From: CAYLJJ01 sp964384025 | Lineage (GTDB): Bacteria > Myxococcota_A > Bradymonadia > UBA7976 > UBA1532 | DNA length: 64,000 nt | Reading direction: 5' to 3' | NCBI GenBank assembly: GCA_964384025.1 | Contig: CAYLJJ010000012.1 | Span: forward strand, 29,042 to 93,041 | Shown here: positions 44,889-54,691 of the stretch, one piece after another | Position numbering within the stretch: position 1 is the first letter of the stretch | Layout: every line of letters starts with the position of its first letter | Made by a program: the position numbers and the translations under genes | Notes under the pieces: model-generated | The model's input: only the letters and a program-made list of their open reading frames with translations | Databases searched by the model: none | What the model was told of the DNA's origin: nothing

Positions 44889-45671
44889 ATGGCCAACTAC
44901 CGTGCGCATGTCTCCACTGCCACCTTAAGCGGGGCGGCTGCCTTAGGCATCGCCTGGAGCCAGGGCCTTCCCTTCAGCTTAGAGTTTCTGGGTCTGGGCC
45001 TCTCCGCAGCTTGGTTGGGGGGGATCTTTCCTGATGTTGACCACGACACTGGCACTGCGCTTGTAGAGATCACTGCGCTGATCAGCAGCTTGCTGCCCAT
45101 CCTGCTCCTCAGCCAGAGCGGGGACAGCCTCTTGGTGGCTCTGATCCCAGCGCATATCATCCTCCACGCCCTGCTGCGACAGATGGGGCTCAATGAGAAC
45201 ACAGGGGCGCGGGCTACAGCGCGGGGCTTCTTGGTCTCTGTGATCATGTCTGGCATCTTTATCTATCTGCGCCACCTTGATCAGTTGCTTAAGCTCTGGC
45301 CTATGTTGGTGGCAGGTTCCCTGTTGATTCATATGCTGCGCCCTGCCTTTGAGCGCCTCACCGTTCACCGAGGGCTCTTTCATAGCCTACCGGCGCTTCT
45401 GGTGGCGACTGGGCTCTTGGCGCTCTGGACAGAGGGATATATGCGCTTAGTTTTGGCGTTAGCCTTCTTTGTTGGGGGGCTTTCTCACCTGATCTTAGAC
45501 GAGATTTTCTCGGTAGATTGGGAGGGGCGGCGCCTGAAACGCTCCTTTGGCACCGCCCTCTGTGTTTGGAAGCGCAAGAGTCCATTGATCTCTGGACTGC
45601 TCTGGCTCCTCTCTCTGGCCCTCGCCGCGCAGCTCTACTTTAACTTTGATCTCGGCGCTTGGTGTGGCTGA
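44889..45671 (+). CDS. YdjM-family membrane-bound metal-dependent hydrolase (260 aa)
   Basis: A multi-pass membrane protein with the conserved His/Asp motifs of the YdjM/PF04307 family (LexA-regulated, inner-membrane metal-dependent hydrolases): YRAHVSTATLSGAA near the N-terminus, GGIFPDVDHDTGTA (residues about 44-57), HRGLFHSLPALL (about 160-171) and GGLSHLILDEIFSVDW (about 196-211). Roughly seven hydrophobic helices are visible. The ATG at 44889 has AAGGAGCAGG 10 nt upstream. Its substrate is unknown for the family as a whole. It is followed by a strong bidirectional terminator. Confidence 0.9.
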   Translation: MANYRAHVSTATLSGAAALGIAWSQGLPFSLEFLGLGLSAAWLGGIFPDVDHDTGTALVEITALISSLLPILLLSQSGDSLLVALIPAHIILHALLRQMGLNENTGARATARGFLVSVIMSGIFIYLRHLDQLLKLWPMLVAGSLLIHMLRPAFERLTVHRGLFHSLPALLVATGLLALWTEGYMRLVLALAFFVGGLSHLILDEIFSVDWEGRRLKRSFGTALCVWKRKSPLISGLLWLLSLALAAQLYFNFDLGAWCG

Positions 45672-45717
45672 TTTTAAGCGGCGACTCAGCTCCTGTTCAC
45701 CCTTTTGGAAATAAAAA

Positions 45718-45745
45718 AAGGGGAGGGCCTCTCGACCCTCCCCTT
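45718..45745. terminator. Bidirectional intrinsic terminator
   Basis: A perfect 10-bp stem, AAGGGGAGGG (45718-45727) pairing with CCCTCCCCTT (45736-45745), around an 8-nt loop. Seven A's at 45713-45719 give a run of U's for leftward transcripts, so it best terminates the coiled-coil lipoprotein gene; it lies between two convergent genes and may also stop the rightward transcript. Confidence 0.85.
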
Positions 45746-45784
45746 AATATCCCCTCTGGAAGGATGGTTTTAGATTAACTCCCC

Positions 45785-48493
45785 TTACTGATCCTCATCA
45801 CCCTCCTCAGGCTCCACAGGCTCCTCTTCTTCCTCTTCATCGTCCCAATCGAAGTCATTGTCGAAGCCCCACTCTTCAGCCTCGGCCATCGCCTCTTCAG
45901 CGGCAGCGCGAGCCTCTTCAGCAGCGTTACGAGCGGCCTCAGCGCGCTCCTCAGCGGCGGCGATACGCTCCTCAGCCATCGTCTGAGCAGCTTCAGCGGC
46001 TTCCAGAGCAGCTGCTGCTTGGCCTTCAGCCTCAGCGACCTCAAGCTCAGCCTCCAGACCAGCGGCTTCAGCAGCCTCGGCGGCTTCAGCAGCCTCAAGC
46101 TCGGCGGCCTCAGCTTGAGCCAGGGCAGCCTCAAGAGCAGCCTCAGCGGCCTCAAGCTCAGCGGCTCCAGCAGCCAGGGCCATAGCCTCAGCCTCAGCGA
46201 CTTCAACCTCAGCCAGGATGGCCTCAACATCAACGCCCGTGTTGGCCAACTCAGCCAGCTCCTGAGCCTCGATGGCGGCGTTCTCTGCCTCAATCTCAGC
46301 CATCAAGGCCTCCTCTTCAGCCAAGTCAGCCTCATCCTGGGCGGCCTGAGCCATCATCTCCGCCTCTTCCATGGCGGTCTGAGCCTCACTCTGGGCCTGA
46401 GCGGCGATCTCGGCAGCGTTGGCCTGCTCCAGAGCGTCATTCTCCAGCTCGTCCACCCCAGCCATCATCTCGTCCAACATCGCCATCAGCTCATCCATGG
46501 AGACCCCTGCGCTCACAGCTATGGCGATCTCCTCCTCAAGCTCAGCGGCCTCCATCGCGGCGAACTCAGCCTGATGCTGAGCATGGGCAGCTTCCATCTC
46601 AGCTTCATGAGCGGCCATCCGTGCTTCATGCTCGGCGAACTCGGCAGCGTCCAGCGCGGTGTGAGCAGCGTGAGCCTCAGCGGCTTCCATCTCAGCAGCA
46701 GCGTGCAGCTCTTCAGCTGCAGCAGCGTGCTCTTCAGCCTCAGCTTGGGCCTGTGCTGCGGCGGCGTGAGCAGCCTCGTCACCACCCTCATGCTCAGCAG
46801 CCTCAGCCAGGGCGTGCAGCTCCTCGATATGAGCGTGAGCAGCCTCAGCCTCTTCAGCAGCCCTCATCGCCTCTTCATGAGCAACCTCAGCTTCAGCCAT
46901 CGCCTCCATATGAGCCTCATGGGCAGCTATCTCGGCAGCCTCAGCAGCCTCAATGGCGGCCTGAGCGGCGGCCTCGGCCTCTTCAGCAGCAGAGACGATG
47001 GCGGCAGCCTCTTCAGCATCGACTTGAGCGGCTTCTACAGCACCATCTGCTGCAGCTTCAGCGATCTCAGCAGCTTCAAGGGCAGCCTCTACTTCAAGGG
47101 CAGTCTCAGCAGCAGCCTCAGCAACATCACCCGCCTCACCAGAGGCGATCTCAAGCTGAGCCTCCATGTCGTTCATCGCCTGCTCGATGTTGACAACATC
47201 CTCTAAAATCTCTTCGTCGACGACATCTTCAAGGGCGCCACGCAGGAGGGCGTCTACCTCAACTCGGTAAGCTTCAACAGCGGCGGCGGCCTGCGTGGCG
47301 TAATCCTCAGCCTCAGGGTCTAGCGCGTCTAGGGTCTCAGCCAAGCTATCCTGGAGGGCCTCAAGCTCCACGTCCAAGGCGTCCAGAGCAGCGTCAACCT
47401 CGACGTTGGCTACAATCTCGCTGGCGACCGCGTCCAGATCCGCGCCTAACTCACCCACAGCATCACGAAGATCTGCACCTCGAGTGGCTTCTTCGATGGA
47501 GTTAAAGAGCTCTTCGTAGGCAGCCTCAACCTGGGCCTCAATAGCCTCAGCCTCTAAGCCCTCAAGGATCGCCTCCTCCTCAGCACGCGCGGCCATCTCC
47601 ATAGCAGCGGCGGTGGCCTCTTCCCAAGCACCCTCAAGGCCCTCAGGCAGGACAGCGGCGGCGGCGGCCTCAGCCTCAGCCAGCGCGGCGGCGTTGGTCT
47701 CAAGGGCAGCCTCAACGGCCTCAGCAGCCTCAGCGTGATACGCCTCCCAAGCAGCTTCCATCGCCTCAGCATCACCCTCAGCAGCATCTAGGGCCTCGAT
47801 CAGGGCGCCAAAAGCCTCTTCGCGAGCAGCCTCAAGCTCTTCAGCCTCAACTTCTAGGGTGCCTTGATAAGCCTCTTGAGCGGCCTCCACCGCGGAAGCC
47901 AGCTCAGCGCCATCCTCCACCTCAAGGGCCATCTCGGCGGAGATGCGAGCGACCAAGTCGCTCAGGTCGATCTCCTCCAACTCCACCCCGTTCTCCAAGA
48001 GCGCGAGGAGAGCCTCAGCCTCAACCGTGGTCTCATGGCTGGCAGGCATAAGCACATCTTGGCCTGCAGGGGCGAGGACACGACCGACGATCTCCTCTTC
48101 ATCGTTAAGGAAGTTGACCACGAAGGGTTCATCGACTCCCTCCAGACCCTCAAAGCCAAAGTCACCATTTTCATCGATATCACAGTGGTCTAGGACCTCA
48201 TGCTCTTCGGTCAAGCTGACCGCTTCAGCGTGAGTTGCCTCGGCGATCTCGTCATGGTGATCTGCGGCCTGCTCCTCGGGGAGGTTTGGGCAGACCTCCT
48301 GGTTGCCATGCTCAGCAGAGAGGCGCCCACGAACGGTCTCAAACTGAGGAGTTGGGGGAGTTTCGCTCGCGCCAGCGTCTGGAGTTCCAGCGTTGGGGGC
48401 ATTGGGATCGTCACTGCTGCCATCATCTGCGTCACAACCCGCGATGGCGACAGTAGCGATGATGAGAGCACGAAGCATCTTGTTGATGTCCAT
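45785..48493 (-). CDS. Ala/Glu-rich, His-containing coiled-coil lipoprotein (902 aa)
   Basis: The ATG at 48493 has AAGGAG 6 nt upstream. The N-terminus (MDINKMLRALIIATVAIAGC) is a lipoprotein signal with Cys at residue 20. A short linker leads to a small folded domain (about 50-150) with Cys and His residues (NQEVCPNLPEEQAADHHDE) and GDFGFEGLEG, like a carboxypeptidase-regulatory-type fold. Residues about 155-880 are nearly all Ala, Glu, Gln, Met, Leu and His, predicting one very long coiled coil. The stretch about 530-660 is His-rich (AHEAHMEAMAEAEVAHEEAM, HAHIEELHALAEAAEH), which could bind metal. The tail is strongly acidic (DFDWDDEEEEEEP). It is a lipid-anchored fibre or periplasm-spanning tether by inference; no family name is recognised. 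Confidence 0.85.
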   Translation of the reverse strand: MDINKMLRALIIATVAIAGCDADDGSSDDPNAPNAGTPDAGASETPPTPQFETVRGRLSAEHGNQEVCPNLPEEQAADHHDEIAEATHAEAVSLTEEHEVLDHCDIDENGDFGFEGLEGVDEPFVVNFLNDEEEIVGRVLAPAGQDVLMPASHETTVEAEALLALLENGVELEEIDLSDLVARISAEMALEVEDGAELASAVEAAQEAYQGTLEVEAEELEAAREEAFGALIEALDAAEGDAEAMEAAWEAYHAEAAEAVEAALETNAAALAEAEAAAAAVLPEGLEGAWEEATAAAMEMAARAEEEAILEGLEAEAIEAQVEAAYEELFNSIEEATRGADLRDAVGELGADLDAVASEIVANVEVDAALDALDVELEALQDSLAETLDALDPEAEDYATQAAAAVEAYRVEVDALLRGALEDVVDEEILEDVVNIEQAMNDMEAQLEIASGEAGDVAEAAAETALEVEAALEAAEIAEAAADGAVEAAQVDAEEAAAIVSAAEEAEAAAQAAIEAAEAAEIAAHEAHMEAMAEAEVAHEEAMRAAEEAEAAHAHIEELHALAEAAEHEGGDEAAHAAAAQAQAEAEEHAAAAEELHAAAEMEAAEAHAAHTALDAAEFAEHEARMAAHEAEMEAAHAQHQAEFAAMEAAELEEEIAIAVSAGVSMDELMAMLDEMMAGVDELENDALEQANAAEIAAQAQSEAQTAMEEAEMMAQAAQDEADLAEEEALMAEIEAENAAIEAQELAELANTGVDVEAILAEVEVAEAEAMALAAGAAELEAAEAALEAALAQAEAAELEAAEAAEAAEAAGLEAELEVAEAEGQAAAALEAAEAAQTMAEERIAAAEERAEAARNAAEEARAAAEEAMAEAEEWGFDNDFDWDDEEEEEEPVEPEEGDEDQ

Positions 48494-48659
48494 AGGGACT
48501 CCTTAGTGTTGATGACGCCCCCGACTTTAGCAAAAGAGGGACCACGTCTGTATAGTCCAATATTTTCAGCAGGTTAAACGCGAAACCCTCTTCTTTAGGA
48601 GATAAGTTAGGGGCTGGCTCCCATAAAAGCTGTGGGGTTTCCCCCTCACATGAAAAATG

Positions 48660-50210
<1,551 letters not shown>

Positions 50211-50436
50211 CAGGGTACCCTTTCATTGGCTGATATGGCTCAAGCCACCAAAGAGGGTCAAAGGTGAGGCGGCACCAGATGCCAGATGAGCCGATAAGGT
50301 TTATTCTTTTGGACCGTTTATCTCATAAAGAGCAACTCAAAGCTATGAGCTATTGAGCCCAGCCCAAAAAACCAAATCTTAAGCCATAATTCAACAGGGG
50401 CGATTCGAACAGCCGTTGTCTGGAAGTGGAGGGTCT
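50211..50436. other. Intergenic, 226 bp
   Basis: No gene seen. It should hold the lipase promoter and the end of the glycerophosphotransferase transcript. A tRNA T-arm-like string (TTCGAAT on the minus strand near 50405) has no accompanying cloverleaf. Confidence 0.3.
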
Positions 50437-51564
50437 TTACGCCAAGCTTTTGATCACCTGGAGCACGCGCTCGCCGCTTCGATCATCCAGATGGCTGTAG
50501 ATCAGAGAACGCATCTCAGCTCTACGCTCTTGCCCACGCCCCGGCTGTGTGAGCGCCTCTCTGATCGTCTCCAGAAAGGCTGATTGGCTCTGAGGGCAGG
50601 GTCCCGCCAAGATCTCCTCAAAGGGCAGATAGAAGCCGGGCACCTGGCTATACTCCTCTAGATCATAGGGCAGGAAGATACAGGGCCGATCTAAGAGGAG
50701 ATAGTCATAGTAGATGCTGGAGTAGTCAGTGATCAGAGCGTCAAAATGGGGCAGAACCTCGGTCACTTCTGGAACCAGCTCTCCCTGCATCGGCAGTAAG
50801 CGACGATCTCGAGCCTTAAGCTGTCCAGGATCATTGGGATGGGTGCGCACATAGAGCACAGCGTCTAAAGCTTCCAGGCTCTCCTGAAGCTCTTCTAGAT
50901 CAAAGTCGGGAAAAGGGAAGAGTCGCACCGCCTCTCCTTCTCGCCAAGTGGGGCAGTAGAGAAGCCGCTTAGAGTGTGGAGGAGGAGGCGGATCGTAGCG
51001 TGATATCAAAGGCGGAGGGCTCCCTCCTAGGAGATGGTCTGTGCGCGCTTGGCCCGTCACATGCACTCTCTCTTCGGGGAGCTGAAAAGTCTCAGCGAAA
51101 ATCTGAGCCATCCGAGGAGAGCTGACAAACATGGCGTCAAAGCGCGCCATCTCCCGAAGGTTGGAGCGTGCATAGCTGCGTGAGTGAAAGCGAGGATCAG
51201 CCTGGGAGATGCGCTTGATGGGCATACCGTGCCAGACGTTGATGATCAGGGTCCGGCGGCTGGGAAAGCGCACCGGTGCAAAGTCGCTGAGCGCATGGGT
51301 AAAAATCACCCCCCGCGCTCGGGCGGCGAGCCAAAGCCCCTTAAAGGAGCGACTGGAGAGGATATTGGGCCGCCCCAAGGCCAGGATCTCAGAGCGTCTC
51401 GTGAGCCAAATTCCCCGAAGCCCCTCTTCAACGCAGGCCTCAAAGAGGGGCGCGGTGTTGCCGCCATATTGCCGTCCCCCAAAGAGAAAGAGCTTTCGAT
51501 CCTTGGGGAGGAGCAGTGAGAGGATGAAGCTCAGCGCAGAGAGGATCAGATCCAAGAGTTTCAC
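50437..51564 (-). CDS. CDP-glycerol glycerophosphotransferase family protein (375 aa)
   Basis: An N-terminal hydrophobic helix is followed by FLFGGRQYGGNTAPLFEACV and the two family signatures: INVWHGMPIKRI (residues about 108-119), where the His is the proposed catalytic base, and ITDYSSIYYDYLLLDRPCIF (about 285-304), which binds the CDP-polyol. LLYCPTWREGE and YVRTHPND are also typical. TagB/TagF-type enzymes transfer polyol-phosphate from CDP-glycerol (or CDP-ribitol) to a growing surface polymer at the cytoplasmic membrane. Length is that of the single-domain family. It is divergent from, and 64 bp from, a nucleotidyltransferase that could supply the activated donor. Confidence 0.9.
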   Translation of the reverse strand: MKLLDLILSALSFILSLLLPKDRKLFLFGGRQYGGNTAPLFEACVEEGLRGIWLTRRSEILALGRPNILSSRSFKGLWLAARARGVIFTHALSDFAPVRFPSRRTLIINVWHGMPIKRISQADPRFHSRSYARSNLREMARFDAMFVSSPRMAQIFAETFQLPEERVHVTGQARTDHLLGGSPPPLISRYDPPPPPHSKRLLYCPTWREGEAVRLFPFPDFDLEELQESLEALDAVLYVRTHPNDPGQLKARDRRLLPMQGELVPEVTEVLPHFDALITDYSSIYYDYLLLDRPCIFLPYDLEEYSQVPGFYLPFEEILAGPCPQSQSAFLETIREALTQPGRGQERRAEMRSLIYSHLDDRSGERVLQVIKSLA

Positions 51565-51628
51565 GAGAAGCCCTGGGTTAAAGTGGGGCTTTATCTTAGC
51601 TGGGCCTTCTCAGTAAGGGGTCAAGAAA

Positions 51629-52357
51629 ATGAAAGCCATTATCCTGGTCGCTGGAGTCTCTCGACGGCTCTTTCCCATGACCGAATATCGCCCCAAGTGT
51701 CTCCTGGAGTTGGGAGGAAAGACCATCTTTGATCACCAGATGGAGGCTCTGCTCAGTCAGGGGATCAAAGAGGTCTGCTTGGTGTTGGGCTATCGCCGTG
51801 AACAGATCATCGAGCACGCTGAACTTCACTATCCCCAAGTGAAATTCAGCTTCCGAGTCAACCACCACTTCTTTGAAACCAACACCGCCTACTCTCTTTG
51901 GGGTGTGGGGGAGGAGTTCCTGGATCGAGATTTTATCTACCTCAACGGGGATGTGCTCTTTGAACCTCGGCTCCTCAAGGCGGTGATCGAAGCTCCTCAC
52001 GCCGCCAGCCTCGCTGTAGAGAGCAAGATCTGCGGAGAGGAGGAGGTCAAGGTGGTTTGCAATCAGGAGGATCGTATCCTCATGATTGGCAAGGAGCTGA
52101 ACCCTCAAGAGTGCCGAGGAGAGTTTATTGGGGTGGCGCGTTTTAACGCCTCTATCAACGCCTATTTTTATCAAGCCCTGGATACCCTTAAGCATGAAGG
52201 AGCGCGACAAGCCTACTTTGAAGCCGCCCTCGCTCGCATGGCAGAGCGCCATCCTCTGCATGCCGTAGATGTCAGCCAGATGCCCTGTATTGAAATTGAC
52301 TTCCCAGAGGATTATGAAGCCGCTCGCACAGCCATTCTTAGGCGTATGCGCTTCTGA
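51629..52357 (+). CDS. Nucleotidyltransferase, LicC/phosphocholine cytidylyltransferase-like (242 aa)
   Basis: The N-terminal motif MKAIILVAGVSRRLFPMTEY followed by RPKCLLELGGKTIFDHQMEA is the nucleotide-binding signature of sugar-phosphate/LicC-type nucleotidyltransferases, although the usual Gly-rich loop reads AGVSRRL. NTAYSLW, YLNGDVLF (metal-binding Asp), GEFIGVARF and IEIDFPEDYEAA further support the phosphocholine/phospho-alcohol cytidylyltransferase branch. It would make an NDP-activated precursor in the cytosol. It starts 64 bp from the divergent CDP-glycerol transferase and leads the three-gene set of nucleotidyltransferase, phosphatase-like enzyme and flippase. The substrate (glycerol-phosphate, choline-phosphate or a sugar) is not determined. 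Confidence 0.88.
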   Translation: MKAIILVAGVSRRLFPMTEYRPKCLLELGGKTIFDHQMEALLSQGIKEVCLVLGYRREQIIEHAELHYPQVKFSFRVNHHFFETNTAYSLWGVGEEFLDRDFIYLNGDVLFEPRLLKAVIEAPHAASLAVESKICGEEEVKVVCNQEDRILMIGKELNPQECRGEFIGVARFNASINAYFYQALDTLKHEGARQAYFEAALARMAERHPLHAVDVSQMPCIEIDFPEDYEAARTAILRRMRF

Positions 52358-52375
52358 CCTTTGGAAAGGCCCGCC

Positions 52376-54691
52376 TTGAGAAAGCTTCTGCTCCTAAGAG
52401 CGTTGCGCCCCCTCCTGGGGCTCATCCCTCTCTTCGCCGCTCTCGTGATCCTCTATCTCCTGGAGTCCAGCTCCACCGTAGAGCCTCCAACCTCAAAAAC
52501 AGAGAGCGCTCAGCTCAAGGTGGAGCGTCGGCTCTTTATCGTCTGGGTGGATGCACTCGCTCGGGCGGATATAGAGCGCCTCCCTCATCTCCCTAAGCTG
52601 AAGGCTCGACTGGATCAGGCCCTCCACGGCCCTGTACGCTCCTGCGCTGATGCCACCAGCGTCCCCTGCTTTAGCGCCATGTCCACAGGACGAGACAGCT
52701 TCTCTCTCTTCTCTGTTCTGCGCAACCTGGAGGGGCTCGGTCAGGTCCCCTCAGGCAGCGTCTTTCATGATCTTCAAGTCCAGGGCCTCCGCCTGGGGAT
52801 CGTAGCCAAGTCTCAACTCTTGGTCGCTGCAGAGGGCTTTGACTGGCTGGAGGAGATCTCCAAGCCCGATGATGCTCTGACGATGGAGCGGGCGCAGGCG
52901 GCTCTAGAGCAGGAGCAGATCCAACTTATGATCTTTCATATGAATGAGGTGGATGAGGCCAGCCACGCTTATGGCCCCTCCTCTCCTCAGTTCTACCAAG
53001 CGATGAGCCACACAGACGAGCTGCTGGAGCAGCTCTTCGCCCTAGCGAGGCCTGAAGATCATATCGTCGTTATGGGAGATCATGGTCACACCCCCGATGG
53101 TCGCCACTTCGCTGGTCTGGATGTGCCCAGCTATGCAGCCTACTTCGGCCCCGCCTTTCAGCGACACCTCAAGCTGCCGATGGCGATGACAGACCACGCC
53201 AGCATCTGGGCTAAAATCTTTGGTCTGCGCTTTGAAGAAGAAGTCCCCTGGGTCGAAGCCTACTTCTCAGGCGCAGCTCTCCCTGAGTTTGAACCCAAGG
53301 ACACCCCAAATCAGCGCAGCATCGATCTGCCTCCTCTGGCGGGTCAAAGCTCAGAGATGCCCCTCTGGGTCTTGCTCCTCTCTCTCTTGGGAATACTCCT
53401 CCTGGTGGCGCCCATCCAAGACCTTCGTAAGCGGCAACCTGTGGGGATCTGGATCGCTCTACTGTTCCTGGCGATCTTGGTTGGGGTCCTGGGGAGCAAC
53501 TGGGTGGAGTTCCGTACGCTCCTCTATTTTCGCTCCCGAGCCTTTAACACCAGTTTTGGTCTCGGGGTGGGTTTTTTGGGTGCTCTGCTCCTGGCCCTGG
53601 GGCTCTGGCCCAGTCAGCCTATGCGAGAGCACTTTGGGCGCTTCGGACTCCTCATCGCCCTGGGGGCGCTGCTTTTGGCCCTGCCCACGGTCTATAAATT
53701 TGGGGGCCTCTATACCGGGGTCACCGGGCTCTACGTCCTCCTGCTCTTTGCTCTCCTCGGCGAGCTTAAACAGGGTGCCTGGAGAGAGAGTCTCTGGCTC
53801 CTGGCCTTCCTGGCGCTCCTCTTTCTGATCTGGAACCCCTCAGTGCGCAACTTCGTCGTTCGCAACTACTATTATCTCGATCTTATCCGTAGCCTCCTGG
53901 GTCCCTGGAGCCCTCCTCTCTTTGTGGCTCTGGCCCTACTGAGCGTCGCCTTTGTTCCTCAACAGCGACGAAGCAGCGCTCTGCTCTGGTTGGGGGGGGG
54001 CGGCCTTGGTCTAAGCTTGGCGATCTTCAGCGTCCAGCTCCCTCCCAAGCTGCTGATCCTGCCCTGTGCCTTGGCCAGCCCTCTACTGATCCTGGCCTTG
54101 CGTCGACCCAACTTGGCTCCTCTGGCCCTGATCTTAGCCTTTCCTGCTCAGGCTTTTCTGTTTAACTTCAATTCTGAGGTGATGACGCCGGTCGCCCTGA
54201 GCCTGCTGCTCTGGCCACTTTGGGTCAAAGCCCGCCCCCAAGCCTCCTCCCTGGAGCGGGGCCTCTTGATCATCCTCCTCATCTGGTTGAGCCTCTGGGC
54301 TATCCTGGGTGCGCGCCTGAGCGGTCTCAACTTTAACTACTTTTTTAAGTGGTTTGAAGGTGATGGCTCCGTAGAAGATGCTTGGATCCTGAACGTCATC
54401 TTGACCAACTCTCTCTATCTCAGCCTGAGCCTCACGGGGGCGCTGATGGCGCGGCGCATCAACCCTGAAGCCCTCGCCTTGGGCCTGCTGCCTGCCAAAG
54501 CTCTGGGACAGCTCAAGTTGGCCTTGGTCCTGATCTTTGTCGCCACCTTCAGCTTCTCCCCCGATCAAGCAGGGCCTTTTATCGTCTCCGATACCCTCCA
54601 AGAGTCCGCCCTCTGGATCCTCCTCCTCCTCTATCTGGGTCTCTTATCGTTGGGGGTCCCTCAGGAAGAACAGAGGCTCGCTGAACGATGA
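52376..54691 (+). CDS. Membrane alkaline-phosphatase-superfamily enzyme (771 aa)
   Basis: The start is probably the TTG at 52376, with GGAAAGG 7 nt upstream; a TTG at 52361 is alternative. One N-terminal TM helix (about 13-31) precedes an extracytoplasmic catalytic domain (about 50-310): metal Asp in FIVWVDALARAD, nucleophile Thr in CADATSVPCFSAMSTG, NEVDEASHAYGPSS, VMGDHGHTPDGRHF and DHASIWAK. This pattern is that of type I phosphodiesterases and GPI-ethanolamine-phosphate-transferase-like enzymes. The C-terminal half is about fourteen TM helices, as in that branch. It may move a phospho-alcohol onto a surface glycan (inference). Its stop overlaps the flippase start by 4 bp. Confidence 0.85.
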   Translation: MRKLLLLRALRPLLGLIPLFAALVILYLLESSSTVEPPTSKTESAQLKVERRLFIVWVDALARADIERLPHLPKLKARLDQALHGPVRSCADATSVPCFSAMSTGRDSFSLFSVLRNLEGLGQVPSGSVFHDLQVQGLRLGIVAKSQLLVAAEGFDWLEEISKPDDALTMERAQAALEQEQIQLMIFHMNEVDEASHAYGPSSPQFYQAMSHTDELLEQLFALARPEDHIVVMGDHGHTPDGRHFAGLDVPSYAAYFGPAFQRHLKLPMAMTDHASIWAKIFGLRFEEEVPWVEAYFSGAALPEFEPKDTPNQRSIDLPPLAGQSSEMPLWVLLLSLLGILLLVAPIQDLRKRQPVGIWIALLFLAILVGVLGSNWVEFRTLLYFRSRAFNTSFGLGVGFLGALLLALGLWPSQPMREHFGRFGLLIALGALLLALPTVYKFGGLYTGVTGLYVLLLFALLGELKQGAWRESLWLLAFLALLFLIWNPSVRNFVVRNYYYLDLIRSLLGPWSPPLFVALALLSVAFVPQQRRSSALLWLGGGGLGLSLAIFSVQLPPKLLILPCALASPLLILALRRPNLAPLALILAFPAQAFLFNFNSEVMTPVALSLLLWPLWVKARPQASSLERGLLIILLIWLSLWAILGARLSGLNFNYFFKWFEGDGSVEDAWILNVILTNSLYLSLSLTGALMARRINPEALALGLLPAKALGQLKLALVLIFVATFSFSPDQAGPFIVSDTLQESALWILLLLYLGLLSLGVPQEEQRLAER

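Noticed and set aside
50395..50430. tRNA-like T-arm (TTCGAAT) on the minus strand
   Set aside because: The flanking stem has a mismatch, there is no anticodon or D arm, and a full tRNA would overlap the end of the glycerophosphotransferase gene.
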